Source: Bacteroidales bacterium UBA1715
GTDB taxonomy: Bacteria > Bacteroidota > Bacteroidia > Bacteroidales > UBA1715
Length of the DNA stretch: 16,575 nt
Assembly: GCA_002317135.1 (NCBI GenBank)
Contig: DCIX01000034.1
Span: forward strand, 1-16,575
Direction: 5' to 3'
This document shows, piece by piece, positions 1 through 7,691 of this stretch. Made by a program: the position numbers and the translations under genes. Below the pieces are notes generated by a model. That model was not told the DNA's origin and did not search any database. It saw nothing but the letters and a program-made list of their open reading frames with translations. The stretch's first letter is position 1. Each line of letters begins with the position of its first letter.

Positions 1-47
1 TGTAACGCTATTTTAGGACTAGACAGCTATTCTAAAATTGCATTAAT

Positions 48-1073
48 CTATTCCATCACTTTCTTTGCTATTTCTGCAAATTGCTTTCCAATAATAGAAT
101 TTTCGTTCATTGCGGCAGGTTTGCCGGCGTCACCGCCTTCGCGAAGGCCCATTACAATTGGAACTGCACCAAGGAATGGAAGACCACGCAATTTTGCTAA
201 TTCTTCTACCCCACCTTTACCGAAAATATAGTATTTGTTGTCTGGCAATTCTTCTGGAGTAAACCAAGCCATATTTTCAACCAATCCTAAGATAGGAACT
301 TCGATTTTTTCTTTTTGGAAGAAATCGATAGCTTTTACTACATCGATAACTGCAACATCTTGTGGCGTTCCTACCATGATTGCCCCAGTAATGTTAATAA
401 TTTGGCAAAGAGTAAGTTGAATATCGCTTGTGCCAGGAGGCATATCAATCACCATAACATCTAATTCGCCCCAATCAGAGTCTTGAACAAATTGTTTCAA
501 AACATTTCCCGCCATTGGACCACGCCATGCAAGTGCATCTTCTGGACGAACAAAGAAACCGATAGAAAGCAATTTTATACCATATTGTTCAACTGGAAGT
601 ATCCATTCTTTTTCTCCTTCTTTGCGCGAATATGGTTGTGCATCTTCAACACCGAACATTTTTGGAATTGAAGGGCCAAAAATATCGGCATCCAACAAAC
701 CTACTTTGTAACCTTGTTTTGCCAAAGCTATTGCAAGATTTGCACTGACAGTAGATTTACCTACGCCACCTTTACCAGAGGCAACGGCAATGACTTTCTT
801 TACTTTTGAAATGCCACCCTCGCCTGCCATATCGTTTGCTTTAACAATATTCACAAGCACATCAACATGTTTTGCAGCAGGAATTCCTCGTTTAATTGCA
901 TCTTGAACAGATGAGATTATTGCTCTTTCAAATTTGTCATATTTTTGAGGTACTTTTAATTTTATAGTAATGTCATCTTCGTGGACATCAACTAATTCCA
1001 CAAATTTTACAATTGATTCCGATTCTCCTGGAACGGGAATTTGCATTAAAAGTTTTACAATCTGTTCTTTCAT
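48..1073 (-). CDS. mrp: Mrp/NBP35-family ATP-binding Fe-S carrier protein
   Basis: P-loop ATPase of the Mrp/ApbC family, which carries and transfers Fe-S clusters to target apoproteins in the cytoplasm. Residues 1 to about 75 look like the N-terminal MIP18/DUF59 domain. The deviant Walker A, SGKGGVGKST, lies at 99-108, followed by DADIFGPSIPKMFG (128-141) and the switch region IDMPPGTSD (209-217), all typical of the family. The 341-residue length is normal for two-domain Mrp. The usual CxxC pair that bridges the dimer cluster is absent: the segment after ENMAWF (266-271) reads TPEELPDNKYYIFGKGG, without cysteines. The ATG start at 1073 has a promoter -7 box 18 bases upstream, in the 32-base gap after prmC, so it may have its own promoter as well as read-through from prmC. 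Family identity is certain; cluster chemistry is not. Confidence 0.95.
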   Translation of the reverse strand: MKEQIVKLLMQIPVPGESESIVKFVELVDVHEDDITIKLKVPQKYDKFERAIISSVQDAIKRGIPAAKHVDVLVNIVKANDMAGEGGISKVKKVIAVASGKGGVGKSTVSANLAIALAKQGYKVGLLDADIFGPSIPKMFGVEDAQPYSRKEGEKEWILPVEQYGIKLLSIGFFVRPEDALAWRGPMAGNVLKQFVQDSDWGELDVMVIDMPPGTSDIQLTLCQIINITGAIMVGTPQDVAVIDVVKAIDFFQKEKIEVPILGLVENMAWFTPEELPDNKYYIFGKGGVEELAKLRGLPFLGAVPIVMGLREGGDAGKPAAMNENSIIGKQFAEIAKKVME

Positions 1074-1090
1074 TGCTTTCGTATTTGTTG

Positions 1091-1098
1091 CAAAGATA
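1091..1098 (-). promoter_or_regulatory. Promoter -7 box for mrp
   Basis: TATCTTTG on the minus strand is an exact match to the Bacteroidetes TAnnTTTG box. It sits in the 32-base prmC-mrp gap and would place the mRNA start about 12 bases before the mrp ATG. I see no TTG at the usual spacing; the nearest is 27 bases upstream. Confidence 0.55.
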
Positions 1099-1105
1099 GG
1101 AAAAT

Positions 1106-1954
1106 TTAACTTCTTGTAGCTTTCACAAATCTATCTTTGCCGAATAAATCTTTAATAATTTGCGTGTTAGAAAATCCGTATGATTGAAACATTTGTGCTG
1201 TTTCATTTCCTAAGGTCTCATTTATTTCACAGTAAATCACACCTTTTTCTGTAAGATGAAGTTGGGCGAATTTTGCTATTGCTATATAGAATTGTAATGG
1301 ATTTTCGTCGGTATCGACAAACAGGGCAAGATGAGGTTCAAATTGCAGTACATTTGGTCTCATTTCCTGCTTCTCGTAGTTACAAACATACGGAGGGTTA
1401 CTCACAATTATGTCGTATTCTTCATCAGTAACACATTGACTATCTTGCATATCGCCAAGAAGAAAGTTAATGTGGACATTGTTTTTTTCTGCATTTTGTT
1501 TGGCAACATTTATTGCAGCAGAAGAAATATCTACAGCAGAAACTTTTGCTGATCGTATATGTTTTGCCAAGGAAATTGCTATGCAACCACTTCCGGTTCC
1601 TAAATCAATAATGTTACCATTGCAATTTCCCTGTTCGTTAATGATTCTATCAACCAATTCTTCTGTTTCTGGTCGTGGTATTAAAACAGATGAATTCACA
1701 CAGAATTGCATATCATAGAAGTCGGCTTTACCACGAACATATTGAACTGGTTCGCCAGAAACAAGTCGTTTTAGGCAATCAAAAAAATGGATTTGTTGCG
1801 TTTCTGTTAGTTCGTCTTCGTTGTGAATAACAAGCGATGTAGGTGTGAAGCCCAAATCTTCGGCAACTAAAGAAAAGATGGATTGGATTTCTTTTGCTCC
1901 ATAAAGTGTTGCCAATTTCTGTTGAAATTCTATTTTTACATCACGAATTGTCAT
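1106..1954 (-). CDS. prmC: Peptide chain release factor N5-glutamine methyltransferase
   Basis: SAM-dependent methyltransferase that methylates the glutamine of the GGQ motif in release factors RF1 and RF2. With the ATG at 1954 it is 282 residues, the usual PrmC length. The N-terminal helical substrate-binding part covers roughly 1-75, with PVQYVRGKADFY (69-80) and LIPRPETEEL (91-100). SAM motif I is DLGTGSGCIAISLA (117-130). The catalytic NPPY is at 186-189. The reading frame stays open upstream to 2008 but would overlap the divergent ribD start and gives an unrelated N-terminus, so 1954 is preferred. A TAnnTTTG box only five bases upstream suggests a leaderless mRNA. The divergent prmC/ribD pairing is, from memory, a common Bacteroidales arrangement. 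Confidence 0.95.
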   Translation of the reverse strand: MTIRDVKIEFQQKLATLYGAKEIQSIFSLVAEDLGFTPTSLVIHNEDELTETQQIHFFDCLKRLVSGEPVQYVRGKADFYDMQFCVNSSVLIPRPETEELVDRIINEQGNCNGNIIDLGTGSGCIAISLAKHIRSAKVSAVDISSAAINVAKQNAEKNNVHINFLLGDMQDSQCVTDEEYDIIVSNPPYVCNYEKQEMRPNVLQFEPHLALFVDTDENPLQFYIAIAKFAQLHLTEKGVIYCEINETLGNETAQMFQSYGFSNTQIIKDLFGKDRFVKATRS

Positions 1955-1975
1955 ACTGCAAAAATACTGTTTTTG
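1948..1975 (+). promoter_or_regulatory. Possible promoter for ribD
   Basis: TTG at 1948-1950, a 17-base spacer, then TGTTTTTG at 1968-1975. The second element deviates from TAnnTTTG at the conserved A. It ends four bases before the ribD ATG, mirroring the prmC promoter on the other strand, so ribD may also be leaderless. Confidence 0.35.
1959..1966 (-). promoter_or_regulatory. Promoter -7 box for prmC, abutting the start codon
   Basis: TATTTTTG on the minus strand matches TAnnTTTG exactly. Its last base is separated from the prmC ATG by four bases, so transcription should start at or within a base or two of the start codon. A weak TTC, not TTG, lies 20 bases upstream of the box, inside ribD. 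Confidence 0.5.
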
Positions 1976-1979
1976 AGCA

Positions 1980-3026
1980 ATGAATACGAAAGAAGACGAA
2001 AAATACATGTATAGATGTATTGAATTGGCACAAAAAGCGTTTGGAAATACGTATCCGAATCCTATGGTCGGTTCGGTTATTGTGCATAATGGGGAGATTA
2101 TTGGGGAAGGTTTTCATCATAAAGCAGGAGAACCACATGCTGAAGTTAATGCAGTGAATTCTGTTGAAAATCAGGAACTTTTGAAAGATAGTACCATTTA
2201 TGTATGTCTTGAACCATGTGCACATTTTGGTAAAACGCCTCCGTGTGCGGATTTAATTGTGTCAAAGCAGTTTAAGCGTGTTGTTGTTGGTTGTGTAGAT
2301 TCATTTAGTAAAGTTTCGGGAAAAGGAATAGAGAAAATACAGCAGGCGGGTATTGAGACGACTATAGGCGTTTTAGAGAAGGAATCTCGTTTCTTAAATC
2401 GTCGTTTCTTTACTTTTCATGAGAAAAAGCGTCCATACATTATTCTAAAGTGGGCACAAACAGCAGACGGCTTTATAGATAAACTTCGTGAAGAAAAAAA
2501 ATCGGACAAAGGTGTTCGAATAACCGATGAGGTTTGTCAGAAGTTGGTTCATACTTGGCGTTCTCAGGAACAAGCAATTCTGGTTGGGACGACTACTGCA
2601 CTTTGTGACAATCCCAGTCTTACAACGCGTTTAGTGGAGGGTAAAAATCCACTTCGCATTGTGTGGGATTTGCATGACACAGTTGCCGAAAATGCTTGTC
2701 TGAAAGACAAGTCAACAGAAACAATCGTTTTTACAAGATTAGAAAAGGAAAGTTCCGAAAACCTTGAATATGTCCAGGTTTTGGCAACCGAAAATGTACT
2801 TAAAAAAACGTTGGATGTTTTGTATCAAAAAGGAATTCAGTCACTTATAGTGGAGGGAGGAGCAAAAACGCTCCAAACATTTATTGATGCAGACCTATGG
2901 GACGAAGCACGAGTATTTACAACAAAAGAAAAATTTGGCAAAGGCGTTGCTTCACCAAATTTTCCTAAAGAATTATCCGTAAGTGAGACAATTGGAAATG
3001 CCCAATTGTCAATTGTGTATCGCTAA
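1980..3026 (+). CDS. ribD: Bifunctional riboflavin biosynthesis deaminase/reductase RibD
   Basis: Carries out two steps of riboflavin synthesis: deamination of the pyrimidine produced by GTP cyclohydrolase II, then NADPH-dependent reduction of its ribosyl side chain. The N-terminal deaminase (about 1-145) shows the zinc and catalytic site HAEVNAV (H53, E55), with C80 and C89 in PCAHFGKTPPC. The C-terminal reductase (about 150-348) begins at ILKWAQTADGFID and contains ILVGTTTALCDNPSLTTR and the VEGGAKTL turn typical of RibD reductases. At 348 residues it is full length with both domains intact. The ATG at 1980 lies 25 bp from the divergent prmC start. The TAA stop overlaps the convergent topoisomerase stop by four bases. 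No other rib gene is in the window. Confidence 0.96.
   Translation: MNTKEDEKYMYRCIELAQKAFGNTYPNPMVGSVIVHNGEIIGEGFHHKAGEPHAEVNAVNSVENQELLKDSTIYVCLEPCAHFGKTPPCADLIVSKQFKRVVVGCVDSFSKVSGKGIEKIQQAGIETTIGVLEKESRFLNRRFFTFHEKKRPYIILKWAQTADGFIDKLREEKKSDKGVRITDEVCQKLVHTWRSQEQAILVGTTTALCDNPSLTTRLVEGKNPLRIVWDLHDTVAENACLKDKSTETIVFTRLEKESSENLEYVQVLATENVLKKTLDVLYQKGIQSLIVEGGAKTLQTFIDADLWDEARVFTTKEKFGKGVASPNFPKELSVSETIGNAQLSIVYR
2987..3010. repeat. Perfect 9-bp inverted repeat at the 3' end of ribD
   Basis: GACAATTGG (2987-2995), six-base loop, CCAATTGTC (3002-3010). It lies inside the last ribD codons and just past the convergent topoisomerase stop. A second, shorter hairpin, TCGCT/AGCGA (3020-3024 and 3030-3034), straddles both stops. 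Neither has a T-tract on either strand, so they may only help separate convergent transcripts. Confidence 0.4.
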
Positions 3027-5647
3027 AAGAGCGACATTTGTTCGCCAGACATAGGACCTGGTTCTGGTGTTGGATTTTCGTCGTTTGAATCCGAAGGAGT
3101 AGAAGAAATAGGTTCTTCTTCTTTTTCATCCTCAGGAAGTTCTTTTTCAAGAGGTTCAACAAATTCCATCATATCGATAGTGTATGGCGAGATTCGTTTA
3201 CCTTTTGCTTTGTATCCTTTTACGCCGATAAATTCGTCAACATCAATGTATTCCATTTCCCTATTGGCGTGCTTGCCACCAAAACTCAAGCAGAGTTGTG
3301 GGAAACGGTCGTCATTGATTTTTACTAGTTTAGAACCTTCCGATTCTGGCAAGAAACTGACATATTTTGCGGTTTCCTCAATTTTGAATCGTTTGATATA
3401 ATTCAAATCTTGTTCTGCATCGTATACAATTGCAGTCCAGATCTTCTTTTCATTATACTTTTCAATGCATTTAATTGTGCATTCAAAGTGATTGCTTAAA
3501 TCAAATGTTGTAAGAGCGAATTTTCCGTCGTCGGTAATGACAAGAATTTTATCCGAGCCTTTGAATTCACCAAGGAAGTCTCCGTATCCAGCATCGTTCA
3601 AGCGTTTTGTGTCTTTGTTGAAGTAAATCTTTCTTCCGCCAAGAGTCGATACACCTTCCTCGATTTTTTCAATCTTTGTTGCAGGGTGTTTGGTCAAAAT
3701 ATTACCTTTTGAACTCTTTCCTTTTATTGCGATTGTACTAAAATCAACTTCAAAAATAGGTTTTCGTAGACGAAGATCAGAACGAAGTCGTACTTTTATA
3801 ATTTCAGCTTCTCCGTTAGGGTTTGCACTGAAATACAATATTTTAGTCTTGTCGGTGCCTAATGTTAGGTCGTATTCTTTGTCTCGTGTTACGCCGGTTA
3901 CCGGGAATCGTTTAATGTATGTTACATTTGTTTCCCCATCGCGGTAGGCAACATTGTAAACGGTGCGTTCATCATTTTTACGGAATACGCCAATATGAAT
4001 AATGTCTTTCCCAAAGAATGCTTTGTCGCTAACTTTCGAAACTTTGAACTTACCATTTTGTTGGAATACAATAATGTCGTCAAGGTCAGAGCAGTCGCAA
4101 ACGAAGGTTTCTTTCTTCAAGCTTGTGCCGACAAATCCGTCCTCGTAGTTTGCATATAATTTTGTGTTTGCGTTAACAACTTGAGTAACTTCAATTTTTT
4201 CGAAGTTTCTAATTTCAGATTTTCGTTCACGACCAACGCCATACTTTTCTTTAATATGTTGGAAATATCGAATGGTGTAGTCTATAATGTGAGCAAGGTC
4301 GTTTTTCACATCTTCCATTCGTTGTTCCAAAGATTTAATGTATTCTTCGGCCTTATAAGTATTGTATTTCGAAATTTTCTTGATAGGAATATTCGACAAT
4401 GTAATGCAGTCTTCGCGTGTGACTTCTCGCCAAAAATCCTTTACATACGGTTTCAAACCTTTGTCGATTGTAGTAAGAATATCTTCTTCCGTCTTGCAAG
4501 GTTTGATTTTTTCGTACACTTCGTGTTCAATGAAGATTTTCTCCAATGAAGTCTTTATCCAGCTTTCCTTTAGTTCTGCTAAAGTTATCTCCAACTCTTT
4601 TGTAAGCAAGAAGACTGTCTGGTCGGTATTTCTTTTTAATATTTCGGAAACTCCGATGAACAAAGGTTTTTTGTTATCTATGACATTTGCATTTGGTGCA
4701 ATGGAAATACCACATTCTGTGAAAACATAAAGTGCATCAATCGTTTCGTCGGCCGAAACATTGGCTGGAAGAGTAATGACAATTTCTGCTGATGCAGCGG
4801 TATCATCGTCCACATGTTTGATTTTGATTTTGCCGGCATCGTTTGCTTCAAGAATTGACTTGATGATTGAGGTAGTTGTTTTCCCGTATGGAATTTCGTT
4901 GATTACCAATGTCTTATTGTCAATCTTGTTTATGCGTGCACGAACACGTACACGACCGCCTTTTAGACCATCGTTGTATTTTGATACATCGATAAGGCCA
5001 CCTGTAGGGAAGTCAGGATACAGTTCAAAAGGTTCGTTTTTTAGATATGCAATACTTGCATCAATCAATTCGTTGAAGTTGTGTGGAAGAATGTTGCAGG
5101 CCATACTTACACCAATTCCGTCAGCACCTTGTGCTAATAGCAAAGGGAATTTTGCTGGCAATGTAATCGGTTCTTCGTTACGGCCATCGTATGATGGAGT
5201 AAATTCTGTGGTCTTAGCATTAAAAAGAATTTCGAGAGCGAATTTCGATAGTCGTGCTTCGATATAACGACCTGCAGCAGCGTCGTCACCGGTAAAAATG
5301 TTTCCCCAGTTTCCTTGCGTAGTGACAAGTAAATCCTTTTGGCCGATACCGACCAAGGCTTCGTATATACTTGAATCGCCATGAGGATGTAGTTTCATGG
5401 TTTCACCAACGATACTTGCCACCTTGTTGAATCGTCCATCGTCCATTTTTTTCATCGTGTAGAGTACACGGCGTTGTACTGGTTTTAGACCATCTTCAAT
5501 GTAGGGAATAGCACGGTCTATATTTACATAAGACGCATAGTCAAGGTACCAATTGTAGAAATAGTCATTGATGTACTGAGTATTTTCAGCAATTGCTTCT
5601 ATTTTTGGTTCTTCTTGAGCCTGCAAATCGTCGTTCTGTTCTTCCAT
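3023..5647 (-). CDS. parC: Type IIA DNA topoisomerase (topoisomerase IV/gyrase) subunit A
   Basis: DNA-cleaving subunit of a type IIA topoisomerase, which works with a GyrB/ParE ATPase to relax or decatenate DNA. Counting from the upstream in-frame TTG at 5656, the winged-helix part has KLHPHGDSSIYEALVG (88-103) and the catalytic tyrosine is Y131 in GRYIEARLSK. The ATG at 5647 (874 residues) is preferred as start. The quinolone-site equivalents are Ser95 and Glu99; Glu is the ParC-type residue. The C-terminal half has beta-propeller-like repeats, but I see no classic GyrA box (QRRGGKG). This favours a topoisomerase IV role, though Bacteroidetes annotations often leave this family as gyrase/topo IV. 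The protein ends in an acidic, proline-rich tail finishing QMSLF. No promoter box is obvious upstream. The partner gene is not in the window. Confidence 0.9.
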   Translation of the reverse strand: MEEQNDDLQAQEEPKIEAIAENTQYINDYFYNWYLDYASYVNIDRAIPYIEDGLKPVQRRVLYTMKKMDDGRFNKVASIVGETMKLHPHGDSSIYEALVGIGQKDLLVTTQGNWGNIFTGDDAAAGRYIEARLSKFALEILFNAKTTEFTPSYDGRNEEPITLPAKFPLLLAQGADGIGVSMACNILPHNFNELIDASIAYLKNEPFELYPDFPTGGLIDVSKYNDGLKGGRVRVRARINKIDNKTLVINEIPYGKTTTSIIKSILEANDAGKIKIKHVDDDTAASAEIVITLPANVSADETIDALYVFTECGISIAPNANVIDNKKPLFIGVSEILKRNTDQTVFLLTKELEITLAELKESWIKTSLEKIFIEHEVYEKIKPCKTEEDILTTIDKGLKPYVKDFWREVTREDCITLSNIPIKKISKYNTYKAEEYIKSLEQRMEDVKNDLAHIIDYTIRYFQHIKEKYGVGRERKSEIRNFEKIEVTQVVNANTKLYANYEDGFVGTSLKKETFVCDCSDLDDIIVFQQNGKFKVSKVSDKAFFGKDIIHIGVFRKNDERTVYNVAYRDGETNVTYIKRFPVTGVTRDKEYDLTLGTDKTKILYFSANPNGEAEIIKVRLRSDLRLRKPIFEVDFSTIAIKGKSSKGNILTKHPATKIEKIEEGVSTLGGRKIYFNKDTKRLNDAGYGDFLGEFKGSDKILVITDDGKFALTTFDLSNHFECTIKCIEKYNEKKIWTAIVYDAEQDLNYIKRFKIEETAKYVSFLPESEGSKLVKINDDRFPQLCLSFGGKHANREMEYIDVDEFIGVKGYKAKGKRISPYTIDMMEFVEPLEKELPEDEKEEEPISSTPSDSNDENPTPEPGPMSGEQMSLF

Positions 5648-5745
5648 TTGAATCAATTTTGCTACAAATTTCAGAAAATCAGTAGAATAAAAGAGATTTT
5701 TTCAAAGAAAATTTCAGCATGTTTTTCACAAAAGGGAGGATTGGG

Positions 5746-5802
5746 GTAGGGAGAGACGCGTTTGTGGGACTGTAGATATGCGATTAATCGCGTCTCTACA
5801 GA
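5746..5802. repeat. Composite REP-like palindrome, copy 1
   Basis: A half-site, GTAGGGAGAGACGCG (5746-5760), a short spacer, then an imperfect 30-bp palindrome (5771-5800) with arms TGTAGATATGCGATT and AATCGCGTCTCTACA. GAGACGCG at 5753-5760 can also pair with CGCGTCTC at 5789-5796, so two hairpins compete. A related copy lies at 13245-13306. The surrounding 289-bp divergent gap (5648-5936) otherwise holds AT-rich sequence; TATAATTG (5867-5874) is the nearest thing to a -7 box for the downstream operon and is weak. Confidence 0.7.
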
Positions 5803-5936
5803 CTACTTTGGAGTCAATACAGTATATTTTGCAGTATCAATGGTCTATAAAAAAAACATTTTCGTCTATAATTGATTTTCGTGTTATGGGAAAAAAATAT
5901 CTTGCCGCCGTTTTTAAAACAATTTTAAGACATTTT

Positions 5937-7496
5937 ATGAATAATCAAGAAAAAATGGAAATCTTGCTCGAAAAGAAAGAGCAGGCTCTTGCAGGTGGAG
6001 GTCAAAAAGCAGTTGATGCTCAACATGCAAAAGGAAAATATACAGCGCGTGAGCGTATAGAAATGCTACTTGACGAAGGTAGTTTCGAAGAAATCGATAT
6101 GTTTGTAACACATCGTTGTACAGACTTCGGTATGGAGAAAAAAGTGTTCTATGGCGATGGTGTTGCTGTTGGTAGTGGAACAATTGATGGCAGATTAGTT
6201 TTTGTATATGCCCAAGATTTTACTGTAATTGCGGGTACATTATCAGAAACAATGTCTCAAAAAATTTGTAAGGTTATGGACCTTGCAATGAAAATGGGTG
6301 CACCTGTAATTGGTATCAATGACTCGGGAGGTGCTCGTATTCAAGAAGGTGCTTGTGCATTGGCTGGTTTTGGTGAAATATTCGAACGCAATGTTCTTGC
6401 CTCTGGTGTTATTCCTCAAATTTCGTTAATCTTTGGTCTTTGTGCTGGTGGTGCAGTATATTCACCTGCATTGACAGACTTCATTTTAATGACTGAACAA
6501 AACAGTTGTATGTACATTACTGGTCCAAAGGTTGTAAAAACCGTGACTGGTGAGGATGTAACTGACCAACAACTTGGTGGTGCATTAGTACACTCAACAA
6601 AATCTGGTGTTTGTCACTTCACAACTCCAACAGAAGAAGAAGGTTTGCAATTGGTTCGCAAATTGATTTCGTATATTCCACAAAATAATATGGAAGATGT
6701 ACCGGTTGTTGAAACAAGTGATCCATACAACCGTATTGATGAAGCATTGGATTCTTTGGTTCCAGACGATCCAAATAAACCATACGATATGAAAGAAATC
6801 ATCACTACATTGGTAGATGATAAAGATTTCTTTGAAATTCAAAAAGACTTCGCTAAAAACATTATCTGTGGTTTTGCTCGTTTCAATGGTAAATCAACAG
6901 GTATTATTGCTAACCAGCCTAACTTTATGGCTGGCGTTTTGGATTGCAATGCTGCTCGTAAAGCAGGTCGTTTCGTTCGTTTCTGCGATGCATTCAATAT
7001 TCCTATCCTTACATTGGTTGATGTTCCTGGATTCCTTTGCGGTACAGGTCAAGAATATGCAGGTATTATCGATCATGGTGCTAAGTTGTTGTTCGCATAC
7101 GGTGAAGCAACTGTTCCAAAAGTTACAATCACTATTCGTAAATCATACGGTGGTGCTCATATCGTGATGAGTTGTAAACAATTACGCGGTGATGTAAATT
7201 ACGCTTGGCCAAATGCTGAAATAGCCGTAATGGGTGCTGCTGGTGCTATCGGTATTTTGCAAGGTAAGGCAATGAAAGCAATTGAAGACGATGCAGAACG
7301 CAAGAAATTCAAAGAAGAAAAGATTGCTGAATATGAATCTAAATTCGCAAGCCCTTATCAAGCAGCAGAACGCGGTTATGTTGATGACGTGATTTTGCCA
7401 CATGATACACGATTCAGAATTATTCGTGCATTTGAAATGTTGCGTACAAAACGTCAACAAAATCCTATGAAGAAACACTCAAATATGCCTCTATAA
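5937..7496 (+). CDS. mmdA: Acyl-CoA carboxyltransferase (methylmalonyl-CoA decarboxylase alpha / propionyl-CoA carboxylase beta type)
   Basis: Carboxyltransferase subunit moving CO2 between methylmalonyl/propionyl-CoA and carrier-bound biotin. With the ATG at 5937 it is 519 residues, the normal size. The frame is open from 5778, but the extra 53 codons run through the palindromic repeat and have no family character. The two crotonase-like halves are present: DSGGARIQEG (129-138) and CAGGAVYSPALTDF in the first, and the conserved block from FMAGVLDCNAARKAGRF through DVPGFLCGTGQEYAG to SYGGAHIVMS in the second. The stop overlaps the next start (TAATG), indicating translational coupling. Biotin carboxylase, or the membrane beta subunit of a sodium-pumping decarboxylase, is not in the window, so the direction of the reaction cannot be decided here. 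Confidence 0.9.
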   Translation: MNNQEKMEILLEKKEQALAGGGQKAVDAQHAKGKYTARERIEMLLDEGSFEEIDMFVTHRCTDFGMEKKVFYGDGVAVGSGTIDGRLVFVYAQDFTVIAGTLSETMSQKICKVMDLAMKMGAPVIGINDSGGARIQEGACALAGFGEIFERNVLASGVIPQISLIFGLCAGGAVYSPALTDFILMTEQNSCMYITGPKVVKTVTGEDVTDQQLGGALVHSTKSGVCHFTTPTEEEGLQLVRKLISYIPQNNMEDVPVVETSDPYNRIDEALDSLVPDDPNKPYDMKEIITTLVDDKDFFEIQKDFAKNIICGFARFNGKSTGIIANQPNFMAGVLDCNAARKAGRFVRFCDAFNIPILTLVDVPGFLCGTGQEYAGIIDHGAKLLFAYGEATVPKVTITIRKSYGGAHIVMSCKQLRGDVNYAWPNAEIAVMGAAGAIGILQGKAMKAIEDDAERKKFKEEKIAEYESKFASPYQAAERGYVDDVILPHDTRFRIIRAFEMLRTKRQQNPMKKHSNMPL

Positions 7497-7690
7497 TGGG
7501 AAAAGAATCACAAGATATTGTAGTTAAATCGATTAGTGCAGAGGCAACAGAAGAAGAAATGCTTGCCATTGCAACCGCTATAAACTTGTATGTTCGTGGT
7601 GGTTTCGAAGAAAATAAATTGACAATAAAACACAATAATTCTACAAGTTGGAATTCCAAAATATTTGGGATCAATCAATTAAATAAATAA
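7496..7690 (+). CDS. Small acyl-CoA carboxylase-associated protein
   Basis: A 64-residue soluble protein with no membrane segment or signal peptide, encoded between the carboxyltransferase and the biotin carrier, with a one-base overlap upstream and one base to the next gene. Residues about 17-34 form a likely helix (TEEEMLAIATAINLYVRG). The C-terminal WNSKIFGINQL resembles the tryptophan-containing W-S-K-I-Y-G ending I recall from small proteins at this position in Bacteroidetes carboxylase/decarboxylase operons. The helix-plus-tryptophan layout also resembles the epsilon subunits of actinobacterial acyl-CoA carboxylases. It is not an OadG-type subunit, which would have an N-terminal membrane helix. 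A structural subunit linking carboxyltransferase and carrier is an inference. Confidence 0.7.
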   Translation: MGKESQDIVVKSISAEATEEEMLAIATAINLYVRGGFEENKLTIKHNNSTSWNSKIFGINQLNK

Positions 7691-7691
7691 T

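Noticed and set aside
1..47. Possible terminator after mrp (TTTTAG/CTAAAA)
   Set aside because: Only a six-base AT-rich pairing at the window edge with no T-tract; too weak to call.
4761..5267. 168-codon plus-strand reading frame within the topoisomerase gene
   Set aside because: It is antisense to a well-conserved coding region, has no recognisable domain, and looks like a shadow of codon bias.
5648..5656. TTG start codon three codons upstream of the topoisomerase ATG
   Set aside because: The ATG at 5647 is the simpler choice; nothing in the sequence favours TTG, although it cannot be excluded.
5778..5936. N-terminal extension of the carboxyltransferase
   Set aside because: It runs through the palindromic repeat, has no family similarity, and the ATG at 5937 gives the usual length of about 519 residues.
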